The notes under the pieces were generated by a model. That model had not been told where the DNA came from. It worked only from the letters and a program-made list of their open reading frames with translations, and ran no database searches. A program made the translations under genes and the position numbers. Below are positions 1 to 8,118 of a stretch of 19,427 bases of DNA, piece by piece (the stretch's first letter is position 1; the number at the start of each line of letters is the position of its first letter). Source of the DNA: Thermotogaceae bacterium (GTDB taxonomy: Bacteria; Thermotogota; Thermotogae; Thermotogales; Thermotogaceae); NCBI GenBank assembly GCA_027038385.1, contig JALVXE010000011.1, positions 1-19,427 on the forward strand. Reading direction: 5' to 3'.

Positions 1-2
1 CG

Positions 3-2057
3 TGGATAGAGTTCGATTCGAACGTCCCTTCCATGGGATCACTCGTAAGACAATTTTTCTACGGCCAGAAGTTCTTCGAGGAGGAGTTCGGAAAAAGGCT
101 GAAAATCCTTTGGCTTCCCGATATCTTCGGATTCAGCTACGTCCTTCCCCAGATAGTGAAGGAAGCTGGTATGGACCTTCTCGTCACGACAAAACTCAAC
201 TGGAACGAATCGAACGAATTTCCGTATGATCTTTGCGTTTGGCGCGGATTAGACGGGAGTGAAGTCATCTATTACAGCTTCAACAATCCAAATGGCGGAT
301 ACAACGGAGAGATCAAAGCAAGCTCTTTTCTATCGGTATGGAAAAATCACCGCCAGAAAGACATCTCCCCCGTAGTTCTCATGCCGTTTGGCTATGGTGA
401 TGGTGGCGGCGGACCTTCTGATGAGATGTGCAGGATGGTGAATAAGTATTCTGATCTTCCAAAGATCCCAAAATCGGAGATGTCAACAGTTAAAAAATTC
501 GTGAAGGAGACACTTAGAAACATCGAAAATGAAAAATTCCCCGTCTGGGATGGGGAGCTATACCTTGAGCTTCACAGGGGAGTCTACACATCAGAATCGC
601 GGACAAAAGCCCTTCACAGAAAATCAGAAATCGCTCTGAGAAACTTGGAGATCTTCTCAACACTTCTCGGGGAGAAGTTACAAGAAGATATCGATGAAAA
701 ATGGAAGATAGTTTTAAGGAATGAATTTCACGATATACTCCCTGGAAGCTCCATAAAAGAAGTCTATACAAGAGCGGAAAAAGAGCTAAGAGATGTTGCG
801 GCTTGGTCAGAAGAAAAGCTGAGCGAGATTTTTCAAAATCATTCAAAAAAAGGAAATTTCATAAGCGTTGTAAACACATCCAATTTCTCAAGGAAAATCG
901 TCTTCATCTTGGACGAGCCGCTTGAGATAGAGCATAGTAAAAAGAGAGTTTCGTTTCAGAAAACTCACGATGGAAGGTACATTTATGCACTTCCAGAAGA
1001 GATCCCAGCTCTCAAAAGCATGAGCTTTAAAGTCGTGTCGAAAAGCTCCTCGAGTCTTCAAAAAGGAAAAGGAAGCACCCTTGAGAACGATCACATGGTC
1101 GTGAAGATAAAGGATGGCGGGATAGAGATATTCTCAAAGAAATTCAAAAGAAACGCTTTCAAGGAGCCATCAAAGCTCTGGATATACAAGAACGTTCCGT
1201 ATTATTGGGATAACTGGGATATCGATGTTAACACGGAACTTGAGGGAAAAGCTCTGACTCCAAATTCGATCGATTTTATAGAAGATGGAAACGTCAGAAG
1301 CGTCGTGAAGCTCACATACGAGCACGAAGGTTCAAAGATAGAAGAGTGCATGACGCTTTACAAAAACTTCGAGGTTCTCTTTATCGATTACAAGATCGAT
1401 TGGCTTACAAAGAGAGTTCTACTAAAGAGGATCTTCGATGTGAACGCTCTGTCAAGAAAAGCTCTCTTTGATGTAGACGGCGGATACGTTGAAAGATCAA
1501 CAACGCGGAACACGAATTTTGAAAAGGCACGATTCGAAGTCCCAATGCACAGATGGGTTTCAGTCTCTCAAAACGGATTTGGCGTCGCGATTATGAACGA
1601 TGTCAAATACGGATGCAGTGTAAACGGATCGAAGATCGGAATATCTTTAATAAAATCCGGCATATTCCCGAACTTCTTCTCGGATGAAGGTCATCACGAA
1701 TTCAGACTCAGAGTCTACATTCATTACGTATAGGATGTCAAAGAAGTCATATAAAGAGCGGAAGGGATCTCGTTCCCGCTCAAGTTCGTGAAAGGGAAGC
1801 GCGACCTCCCAGAGATCGAAATTTCCGGCGGGACTTTCAAGTTGAACGCTCTAAGATATGGGGAAAATGGAATCGTTTTGAGAGTTGTGGAAGTTGCGGG
1901 AAGAAGCGGAAGATGCAAAATAAAACTCTGGAAAGATTTCCAGATTCACAGATCCAACATATTAGAAGACGATCTTGGAAAGATCAAAGGCATTGCTGAT
2001 TCTTTCGAATTCGAATACGAACCGTTTAAGATGTACACGTTTCTGCTGAAAGGTTGA
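3..2057 (+). pseudogene. GH38 alpha-mannosidase, 5'-partial, interrupted by two in-frame stops
   Basis: Glycoside hydrolase family 38 enzymes remove alpha-mannose residues by a retaining mechanism. The frame is already open at position 3, so the N-terminus lies outside the window. Visible family marks are W-L-P-D-I-F-G with the expected nucleophile Asp at 120-122, the G-Y-G-D-G-G-G-G-P loop near 390-415, the E-L-H-R-G-V-Y-T-S segment near 560-595, and the metal-ligand motif N-E-F-H-D-I-L-P-G near 720-745. No signal peptide can be judged. Translation meets TAG at 1731-1733 and TAA at 1752-1754, yet the same frame continues as typical C-terminal GH38 sequence to TGA at 2055-2057. The TAA probably replaces a Tyr codon (V-I-Y-R-A-E-G). 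About 108 residues of the final beta-sandwich would be lost. This is a decayed gene or a sequence error; the family call is secure, the broken state less so. Confidence 0.85.
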
Positions 2058-2060
2058 GTT

Positions 2061-3461
2061 TCATTCATTTTCGAAAATAGCGAAGAAAAGCCATGCCGGG
2101 ACTCCTACAACCCTATCATCTTTGAAGATGATATCTCTGGTTATCAGGATCCCCTTTTCGAAGACTCTCTTCATGCCCAGATAATCGGATCTATTTATCC
2201 TGCTTTGGTATTTCACTTCCACCGGGACGAGCTTTCCATCACAGTTACATACGAAATCTATCTCGTTTCCACGATCAGAATACCAGAAGAACGGACCATT
2301 ATATAGGTTCATACCGCTGTATAACATATCTGAATCTTTCAAAATGTGTCTAAGAGTTAGCATCTCTATGATTTGGGAAGTTTTAACAGCCTTTCCGCTT
2401 ATATCAGATATGACCTCGGCAACTATTTTATCGCTTGGATAGACTTTTTTCTGCTTTTTCATCCTGACGCTCTTTTTAGACACATCGACGAAGAAAACGT
2501 TCATCAATATGAAGCTGTATCCGAGATATTCGAAATATTTTTGAATGGTATCCACGCTTTTCACAGATCCTGTGAAGATATCCAAAAGTGAGTTCCAGGA
2601 AAATCTCTGCCCGATGATATCCGGAAGTTTCTTGAATATTTCAATAAAGTTCGTTCTCACCTTTAAATACTTCTCAGCGTCTCCGAGTATGAAATCCTTG
2701 TAAACGTTTCTGGTCAGTTCGGATATTCTGCTTTCTCTTAGAAAATCATTTATCACACTTGGAAATCCGCCGGTGTTTAGATACTTCAGGAAATATTCCT
2801 TTAAGAAGGCATTTTTAGCGCTGAGAATTTTTAGCTCATCCTCAGAAAGCGAGAGTATTTCTTCCATAGATCTTCCTTCTATATCTACATCAAAACTTCT
2901 CAAAAACTCTCTGAAAGTTATCGGAACGTAAACCAGATCTTTTCCGCTAGCCTTTCTCCCGGGAAGTCTTTCGCTGGATCTCTTCAGGTCGTAAGAAGAA
3001 GATCCCGTTAGGATCACAAGTGAGTTTTCAAGAAGACCTATATCCACCAGATACTTCACCGACTTCTGCCATTCCTCTATAGAAGTTATCTCATCTATGA
3101 AAATGTACCTGATCTCGTTCGATCTTCTCTCGAAAATCTGAAAATAGGTTTTTATAGTCTCTATGAGATCGAATCTGTCGCTGATCCCGTCGCATGTGAA
3201 GAAAAAGATATCGGTTGGTCTTGTGCCGCTCTCGAGAAGATTCTTGATGTAAAGTTTGAGAAATGTCGTCTTACCTATCTGTCTTGGTCCCCTAATCGTG
3301 TAAATTCCGGGTTTTGCAGACGAAATCTCTTTGAAGAGTCTTTCAGGATGATATTTAAAATTGCTGCTTTCAAAGTATCTTATATGCTGGTCGCCACTGA
3401 TTTCATCTAAAGAGCGCCACCAAGGGTTCATAAGATAAAGCTCATCCACACGCACTTCCAT
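2061..3461 (-). CDS. AAA ATPase (AAA_14 / DUF4143 type) with nuclease-like C-terminus
   Basis: This is a predicted cytoplasmic P-loop ATPase of the AAA_14 plus DUF4143 type, common in Thermotogota and archaea, whose role is unknown. Counting from ATG 3461, Walker A is G-P-R-Q-I-G-K-T-T at 58-66, Walker B Y-I-F-I-D-E at 119-124, sensor-like L-T-G-S-S at 151-155, and the characteristic E-R-L-P-G-R at 164-169. The tail carries E-x-D (400-402) followed by E-V-K (415-417), resembling a PD-(D/E)XK nuclease core. Length is normal. The start is uncertain: ATG 3461 sits very close to GGGAG, while GTG 3455 is spaced better, and an in-frame TTG lies at 3470. The gene converges on the mannosidase with a 3-base gap. 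The peptidase gene lies upstream on the same strand, separated by a region with two strong dyads that may form its operator. Family call firm, function unknown. Confidence 0.85.
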   Translation of the reverse strand: MEVRVDELYLMNPWWRSLDEISGDQHIRYFESSNFKYHPERLFKEISSAKPGIYTIRGPRQIGKTTFLKLYIKNLLESGTRPTDIFFFTCDGISDRFDLIETIKTYFQIFERRSNEIRYIFIDEITSIEEWQKSVKYLVDIGLLENSLVILTGSSSYDLKRSSERLPGRKASGKDLVYVPITFREFLRSFDVDIEGRSMEEILSLSEDELKILSAKNAFLKEYFLKYLNTGGFPSVINDFLRESRISELTRNVYKDFILGDAEKYLKVRTNFIEIFKKLPDIIGQRFSWNSLLDIFTGSVKSVDTIQKYFEYLGYSFILMNVFFVDVSKKSVRMKKQKKVYPSDKIVAEVISDISGKAVKTSQIIEMLTLRHILKDSDMLYSGMNLYNGPFFWYSDRGNEIDFVCNCDGKLVPVEVKYQSRINRSDYLGMKRVFEKGILITRDIIFKDDRVVGVPAWLFFAIFENE

Positions 3462-3505
3462 CACTCCCAATGGTGTCCTACTTATATTATGTCATCTCGT
3501 TTGAA

Positions 3506-3560
3506 TTTATCGATTATATTCGATAAAAACACACTAGTTTATCGATTACATTCGATAAAC
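3506..3560. promoter_or_regulatory. Twin 22-bp dyad, putative operator of the ATPase gene
   Basis: Two copies of TTTATCGA-N6-TCGATAAA lie at 3506-3527 and 3538-3559. Each has perfect 8-base arms (9 in the second, adding an outer G/C pair), and the copies differ at a single base in the central 6 bases. Their centres are 32 bp apart, about three helical turns, so both would face the same side of DNA. They end about 45 bases before the start of the ATPase gene, and a weak -10-like CATAAT lies at 3486-3491 on the minus strand, which would put the proximal dyad over the -35. This is the classic geometry of a dimeric regulator with two co-operating sites. The regulator is not identifiable here. Confidence 0.65.
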
Positions 3561-3611
3561 AGCGACATATTTATTTGATCTCCGTAACGCGTTGCCTTGG
3601 AAAAGTAGATA

Positions 3612-5483
3612 TCAGCACTTTTTTAGTATCTCGTTTACTGGAAATCCTTTCTCACCTTCCATGAGTTTTCTCTTGAAGAATTCCACGATGAGCTTGTGGC
3701 GTTTCGATCTGTGCCTTGGTGATCCCGCTTTGCTATGGCCATGCGCTCCTTTTTTGAAGATCGCTATGTAAGCTTCTTTTCCAAGGTCTTTCAAAGCGTG
3801 ATACATCATCACCGATTGATCAAGCGGGCATCTGTAATCTTCAAGACTGTGGATTATAAGAACGGGCGTCTTAACGTCTTTTACATAGAAAAACGGGCTG
3901 AGTTTTCTGTAGTTCTCATTCTCAAGCGGATCTTCTCCAACGACTTCTTTTACAAACCAGAGACTTATATCCGAGAATCCGTACATGCTCAGCCAGTTGC
4001 TCACCCCGTTCTCGCTAACGGCCGCTTTGAATCTGTCTGAGTGCGTTATAGCCCAGTTTGTCATGAAGCCCCCATAGCTTATCCCTGTTATCCCGATCCT
4101 TTCACCATCAGCCTGGGGTTCTAATTTGAGAAACTCGTCTATCCCGTTCATTATATCCTGAAAGTCTTCAAGTCCGGTCCTTTCAAGAACTCTGAGAGCG
4201 AAATCTTCATCGTATCCGGTGCTCCCGCGCGGGTTGAAGTAAACTATATAGAATCCCTCACTGAGAAGATGCTGCATCATGTACTCGAATCTGTACCCGT
4301 ACATCCCCTTGGGTCCTCCGTGAACGAAGAATATCACAGGAGCCTTTTTGCCTTCTTCCATATCCGGTTTCATATACCATCCGTCTACCAAAAGGTCCAA
4401 ACTCTTGAACCTGAAATGCTTCGCTCTTTTTGTAGGCAGAATTTTGAATATCTCTGAGTTGTAGCTCGATATCTGCCTGAGATTTTTATCAAAGATATAA
4501 ACTTCTGCTGGCTTTGACTCATCTTCCATCGTCAAAACGACTTTTCCATCTTTGCTAACATCGATATTTGTAACCCACGCGTTTTCATCAATCAGGATCT
4601 CTTTCTCGCCACCTGTATCTATCTTCCAGAGCTGTATCTTTCCGGCATTATCCAGCATAGCGTAGACGTTTGAATTTTCATCCAATTTCGCAGCTCTTGC
4701 GTTAAGACCGTATTTCTCGCTTAAAGATTCCAATTTTTCTCCATCCCAAAGGTAGATGTAATCGTGCTCGCTCATTTTCTCAGCTTTTTCTTTTCCAAGA
4801 AAAGCTATGTGCTTTCCGTTAGAATGAACTGCTCTGAAAGAGACATTTTCAAAGAGAGTTTTCTTTTCATCGCCGTCTATCTCTATTATGTCGTATCTCC
4901 AAAGCTGAAGCTTTCCATCTTCTCTATGTGGTGAAGTTACGATTATCTTGCCTTTGCTCCAGATCGCAGTTGAGAATCTTTCAACTTCCGTCTCGCTGAG
5001 AACTTCCATAGCCTCTGTGTCGTATACCATGATCACTCTTTTGCCCTTGTCCATAAATCCCATGGCATCGAACCAGATCGGGATATCGTCTTCAAAGTAA
5101 AAGTCTTCATCATCTAACCTTTTGAATCCGATTATCAATATCTTTCTGTTGTCTTCGTTCCAGGAGACATCGATAACACTTTTCATAGTTGCGATCTTTC
5201 TCTCTGTCATCGTCTCAAGATCGATAAGATACAGTTGCGTCTTTTTATCCTCAGATCTTTTAACCGAAAGAGACTTTCCATCCGGACTTATCCGCGGCAT
5301 TGAAGAGCCTTTAACATAACCTTTCTTTCCACTTTTCAGGTCTTCAACCACCACGGTGCTCTCGTATTTGTTGTCCGCTAAATTCGCCTTCGTTATGACG
5401 TAGGCAATTCTCTCGCCATTTGAAGATATCCTCACATCGCTCACATAGACGAATTTAGAAAAAGTATTCTCGTCCCAGTTCAT
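3612..5483 (-). CDS. S9 family serine peptidase (acylaminoacyl/prolyl oligopeptidase-like)
   Basis: A 623-residue peptidase likely to trim short peptides in the cytoplasm; no signal peptide is present. The N-terminal two thirds is a repetitive beta-propeller (recurring S-x-D-G-K-type blade motifs), and the C-terminal alpha/beta-hydrolase domain contains the oxyanion region F-V-H-G-G-P, the nucleophile motif G-I-S-Y-G-G (Ser 469), the acid in L-E-D-Y-R-C-P (Asp 549) and the catalytic His in G-A-H-G-H-S (His 581). The triad order and the full length match intact S9 enzymes. I chose ATG at 5481-5483 because AAAGGGGG lies 5-12 bases ahead; an in-frame TTG at 5504 falls inside the upstream terminator and has no ribosome site. 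It lies downstream of ferritin on the same strand, so its transcription needs read-through of that terminator or a promoter inside ferritin. Substrate specificity cannot be read from the sequence. Confidence 0.92.
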   Translation of the reverse strand: MNWDENTFSKFVYVSDVRISSNGERIAYVITKANLADNKYESTVVVEDLKSGKKGYVKGSSMPRISPDGKSLSVKRSEDKKTQLYLIDLETMTERKIATMKSVIDVSWNEDNRKILIIGFKRLDDEDFYFEDDIPIWFDAMGFMDKGKRVIMVYDTEAMEVLSETEVERFSTAIWSKGKIIVTSPHREDGKLQLWRYDIIEIDGDEKKTLFENVSFRAVHSNGKHIAFLGKEKAEKMSEHDYIYLWDGEKLESLSEKYGLNARAAKLDENSNVYAMLDNAGKIQLWKIDTGGEKEILIDENAWVTNIDVSKDGKVVLTMEDESKPAEVYIFDKNLRQISSYNSEIFKILPTKRAKHFRFKSLDLLVDGWYMKPDMEEGKKAPVIFFVHGGPKGMYGYRFEYMMQHLLSEGFYIVYFNPRGSTGYDEDFALRVLERTGLEDFQDIMNGIDEFLKLEPQADGERIGITGISYGGFMTNWAITHSDRFKAAVSENGVSNWLSMYGFSDISLWFVKEVVGEDPLENENYRKLSPFFYVKDVKTPVLIIHSLEDYRCPLDQSVMMYHALKDLGKEAYIAIFKKGAHGHSKAGSPRHRSKRHKLIVEFFKRKLMEGEKGFPVNEILKKC

Positions 5484-5502
5484 AATATTCCCCCTTTCAG
5501 AC

Positions 5503-5528
5503 AAAAAAGATCGGGGAGATCCCCGATC
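5503..5528 (-). terminator. Intrinsic terminator after ferritin
   Basis: A 20-base perfect palindrome (5509-5528, GATCGGGGA arms) starts 1 base after the ferritin stop and, read on the minus strand, runs directly into six T (5508-5503). The peptidase ribosome site begins only a few bases further on. Confidence 0.85.
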
Positions 5529-5529
5529 C

Positions 5530-6018
5530 TCATCTTTGCGAAAGAGCTCTGTCGAGCGAGAAAAGAGCGTTTTTGTTCTCTCCTACCATCTTCAACTTCT
5601 GGAGTATCTCGTCAGCCGAAGCTTCTTCTTCGACCTGCTCATCCACGAACCACTTGAGCATACTCTCCGTGGCGTAATCTCTCTCTTCCTTTGCAAGCTC
5701 CATCAACTTGTAGATACTATCCGTGACCCCTTCTTCGTGCTTCAAAACGTTTTCAAAAACATCTACCAAATCCTTCCAATCGCTCGGCGGTTTATCTATG
5801 GCTTCCAGAATTACCCTCCCCCTTCTTTCGAATATGTAATCGTAAAGCTTCATAGCGTGCTCCATCTCTTCTTGGGCTTGTTTTTTAAGCCAGTTGGCAA
5901 ATCCGGAGTAGCCAAGACTTTCGCAGTACGCCGACATAGAAAGGTAGAGATATGCCGAATAAAACTCCTTTTTCACCTGATCGTTAAGCGCCTTTTCCAT
6001 CCTCTCGCTCAGTTTCAT
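5530..6018 (-). CDS. ftn: Non-heme ferritin
   Basis: A 162-residue bacterial ferritin that oxidises Fe(II) at a ferroxidase centre and stores it as mineral in a 24-subunit shell, limiting Fenton chemistry. The four-helix-bundle pattern is clear: K-E-F-Y-S-A-Y-L-Y-L-S-M in helix A, Q-A-Q-E-E-M-E-H-A-M supplying the E-x-x-H ligands in helix B, and W-F-V-D-E-Q-V-E-E-E in helix D. It reads much like Thermotoga ferritin and has no heme-binding Met pattern pointing to bacterioferritin. ATG 6018 is preferred because GGAGG lies 8 bases upstream; the in-frame GTG at 6027 overlaps that ribosome site. It is divergent from the oxidoreductase/thioredoxin reductase pair and followed by a strong terminator. 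The redox neighbours fit a role in oxidative-stress defence. The family call is firm. Confidence 0.95.
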   Translation of the reverse strand: MKLSERMEKALNDQVKKEFYSAYLYLSMSAYCESLGYSGFANWLKKQAQEEMEHAMKLYDYIFERRGRVILEAIDKPPSDWKDLVDVFENVLKHEEGVTDSIYKLMELAKEERDYATESMLKWFVDEQVEEEASADEILQKLKMVGENKNALFSLDRALSQR

Positions 6019-6038
6019 ACATATCACCTCCGGGATGT

Positions 6039-6128
6039 ATTTTACACCATTCAGGATAAGTGATATTTAGGCAACACTAATTAACTCGTTAAAACGACCT
6101 TTACACAGCGAAACTAATGTGGTATATA
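6039..6128. promoter_or_regulatory. Divergent ferritin / oxidoreductase promoter region
   Basis: For the plus strand, TTTACA at 6100-6105 and TATATA at 6123-6128 are separated by 17 bases, predicting a leader of roughly 15 bases with GGAGGTGG just ahead of ATG 6150. For ferritin on the minus strand, a -10-like TAAAAT lies at 6044-6039 but no good -35 is seen. Between the two lies the short palindrome TTAACTCGTTAA (6081-6092), a possible shared operator. The plus promoter is well supported; the other two elements are weak. Confidence 0.6.
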
Positions 6129-6149
6129 TGGGGCTCGGAGGTGGTAAAA

Positions 6150-6815
6150 ATGGGACTTTTATCGGAACAGGATGTTCAGTACCTGAGAGACTTGTTTGGA
6201 AAAGAGATGGAAGACGACGTTAGGATACTCATTTTCAAGAGTGACGATAAAAGCAGGTGTGAGTATTGCGACATAACCGTGAGTGTTCTCAACGAGGTCG
6301 CCGAGATAGACGACAGGATAAAGCTAGAGGTTTACGACATCGACGATGACGAAGCGGTTGCAAGCAAGTACGATATAAAGGGAAGAGTTCCGGCGATCGT
6401 TTTTCTGACTGCTGACGGAGTGGATAAAGGGGTCAGATACTTTGGTATACCGTCAGGACATGAGTTTTCAACGGTTATACAAAACATCATATCATTTTCG
6501 AACGGTGCGAATCCAGATCTTTCCCAGAGATCTATAGAAAAGATATCCCAGATAGATGAGCCAACAGAGATATTGGTTTTCGTGACACCAACCTGTCCTT
6601 ACTGTCCAAGGGCTGTCCTTCTCGCGCACGAGATTGCAAAAGCTAACGACAACATAAAAGCGGCGATGGTGGAAGCGAACGAATTCCCGGAATGGTCTAT
6701 GGAGCATGGCGTGAGTGCGGTCCCACACATAGTCGTCAACGACGAGACCGCTTTCATAGGTGCCTACCCTGAAGATATGTTTGTAGATCACGTAGCTCAG
6801 CATGTTTTGGGGTGA
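6150..6815 (+). CDS. pdo: Glutaredoxin-like protein disulfide oxidoreductase (PDO)
   Basis: A 221-residue cytoplasmic thiol-disulfide exchange protein built from two thioredoxin folds, of the PDO type known from hyperthermophiles, where it helps maintain or form disulfides and is reduced by a thioredoxin reductase. The N-terminal fold has C-E-Y-C at residues 37-40 and a cis-Pro in G-R-V-P (Pro 81); the C-terminal fold has C-P-Y-C at 149-152 and a second cis-Pro in S-A-V-P-H. Both active sites are complete. The start at ATG 6150 follows GGAGGTGGT by four bases; an upstream in-frame start at 6117 would lie inside the promoter. It overlaps the thioredoxin reductase start by 4 bases (GTGA), so the two are translationally coupled and are very likely enzyme and substrate. 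C-P-Y-C is the likely main redox site, by analogy with known family members. Confidence 0.94.
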   Translation: MGLLSEQDVQYLRDLFGKEMEDDVRILIFKSDDKSRCEYCDITVSVLNEVAEIDDRIKLEVYDIDDDEAVASKYDIKGRVPAIVFLTADGVDKGVRYFGIPSGHEFSTVIQNIISFSNGANPDLSQRSIEKISQIDEPTEILVFVTPTCPYCPRAVLLAHEIAKANDNIKAAMVEANEFPEWSMEHGVSAVPHIVVNDETAFIGAYPEDMFVDHVAQHVLG

Positions 6816-7764
6816 TGGCCGTGTTTTTCATCGGAGGCGAAAGCAACGTAAAGGATTATTACGATGTAGTCGTCATAGGGGGAGGTCCTGGTGGAATGAG
6901 CGCAGCTCTCTATGCTGGAAGAGCTGGGCTATCGTGTTTGATAGTTGAGGGTAGCTCGACGGGTGGACAGATGAACGAGACAGACATCATAGAGAACTAC
7001 CCGGGGTTTGAGGAGATAGAAGGTCCTGTTCTTGGGGAGAAGATGAGAAGACACGCTGAAAAATTTGGTGCACAGTTTCACACGGCGACTGTTGTGGATG
7101 TGGACTTTTCTGGTCAGGTAAAGAAAGTCATCCTTGATGATGGAAAAGTGATATCTAGTGAGGTCGTGATAATTTCGACTGGTGCATCTCATAAGAAACT
7201 CAACGTTCCCGGGGAGGAGGAATTCTCCGGAAGAGGAGTTTCTACTGTGCAACCTGTGATGGCCACTTCTTCAAAGGGAAGAAAGTCGCTCTCGTCGGCG
7301 GTGGGGATACCGCTATGACAGAGGCTCTGTACCTTGCGAACCTCGTCGATGAAGTGCTGGTCATCCACAGAAGGGATAAGCTGAGGGCGACGAAAGTTCT
7401 TCAAGACAGAGCTTTTGCGAAGCCGAACATAAGATTTGTTTGGGATTCGATAGTCAAGGAGATAAAGGGAAGCGATAAGGTTGAGAAAGTCGTTGTTGAG
7501 AACAAGAAGGCCGGTGAAAGGACGGAGCTTGAAGTGGATGGAATATTCATCGCGATAGGTGTTGTCCCAAATTCTGAGATATTCAAAGGAAAGGTTCACA
7601 TGGATTCGCAGGGATACATAGTAACGGATGAGAACATGGAGACGAACGTCAAAGGAGTCTACGCGGTGGGAGATGTCAGATCGAAAAAACTCAGACAGGT
7701 GGTAACTGCAGTTGCGGAGGGAGCGATAGCGGCTTCTCACGCCGCAGAGACGTATTTCAGTTGA
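6812..7764 (+). pseudogene. trxB: Thioredoxin reductase with a one-base frameshift before the CATC motif
   Basis: This is the NADPH-dependent flavoenzyme that would reduce the preceding PDO. The first part (6812 to about 7246) has the FAD motif G-G-G-P-G-G (residues 23-28) and G-G-Q. After S-T at 7241-7246 the frame runs into nonsense and stops at 7318. In the next frame, from 7246, the sequence resumes exactly with C-A-T-C-D-G-H, then the NADPH motif G-G-G-D-T-A, H-R-R-D-K-L-R-A and the C-terminal FAD motif G-V-Y-A-V-G-D. Adding one base at 7244-7246 (for example ACT-TGT) restores a normal protein of about 317 residues. No slippery heptamer is seen at the junction, so a real mutation or a sequence error is more likely than programmed shifting. 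The start is GTG 6812 or ATG 6815, coupled to the PDO stop. Identity certain, functional state uncertain. Confidence 0.9.
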
Positions 7765-7766
7765 TA

Positions 7767-7795
7767 AGCCCCGCAAGAGCGGGGCTTTATTTTTT
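7767..7795 (+). terminator. Intrinsic terminator after trxB
   Basis: The stem AGCCCCGC (7767-7774), loop AAGA and GCGGGGCT (7779-7786) are followed by a T-rich run to 7795, three bases after the trxB stop. The T-run also encodes the last codons of the converging UPF0145 gene. On the minus strand the hairpin has only a poor T-run but may still act both ways. Confidence 0.88.
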
Positions 7796-8110
7796 CAGTT
7801 TCACTGCGGTTCCATAAGCGACGAGTTCGGCGGCTCCGCTCATCACGGAAGAGCTTCCGAGCCTCACTGCAACAACTGCATCGGCTCCCATCTTTTCGGC
7901 TTCGTTCACCATCCTCTCTATAGCTTCGTTCCTCGCCTCGGTTAACATCTCCGTATAGGATTTTATCTCTCCACCTGCAAGAGTTTTGAACGCAGCGGCT
8001 ATGTCATCTCCCAGATGCTTTGATCTAACGGTGTTCCCGAATACTACACCGAGAACTTCCTCGATCTCGTATCCTGGAACAGTTTCGGTTGTTGTTATTA
8101 TCACACCCAT
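7787..8110 (-). CDS. UPF0145 / YbjQ family protein
   Basis: A small protein of about 107 residues matching the YbjQ/UPF0145 family, which has a putative heavy-metal-binding name but no firmly established function; members form small oligomeric rings. Recognisable features are the N-terminal T-T-T-E-T-V-P-G-Y strand, G-V-V-F-G-N-T-V, the helical A-R-x-E-A-I-E-R-M segment, G-A-D-A-V-V-A-V-R, and the C-terminal Y-G-T-A-V-K. It is full length, with no signal peptide or membrane segment. ATG 8110 is nearly touching AAAGGGAGGG, so GTG at 8104, two codons later and better spaced, is an equally good start. It lies 8 bases after the ABC permease and is probably the last gene of the gntR operon, which may link it to the same envelope or stress response. 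Family firm, function unknown. Confidence 0.88.
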   Translation of the reverse strand: MGVIITTTETVPGYEIEEVLGVVFGNTVRSKHLGDDIAAAFKTLAGGEIKSYTEMLTEARNEAIERMVNEAEKMGADAVVAVRLGSSSVMSGAAELVAYGTAVKLKK

Positions 8111-8118
8111 CCCTCCCT

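Noticed and set aside
1788..2057. Separate small gene after the mannosidase
   Set aside because: It is in the same frame and continues the GH38 C-terminal domain; there is no ribosome site before GTG 1788.
3506..3560. CRISPR-like array or mobile-element ends at the twin dyads
   Set aside because: Only two units with a 10-base spacer, no cas genes, no transposase and no target-site duplication; an operator is the simpler reading.
5536..6063. Long open frame on the plus strand opposite ferritin
   Set aside because: It is a shadow of the ferritin gene, with no ribosome site and no recognisable protein features.
7230..7260. Programmed frameshift in trxB
   Set aside because: No slippery heptamer, no obvious downstream structure, and trxB is not known to use recoding; kept only as a remote option in the findings.
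7315..7764. Independent gene starting at ATG 7315
   Set aside because: It is the NADPH-binding half of thioredoxin reductase and lacks the CATC and first FAD motifs, so it is part of the frameshifted gene.
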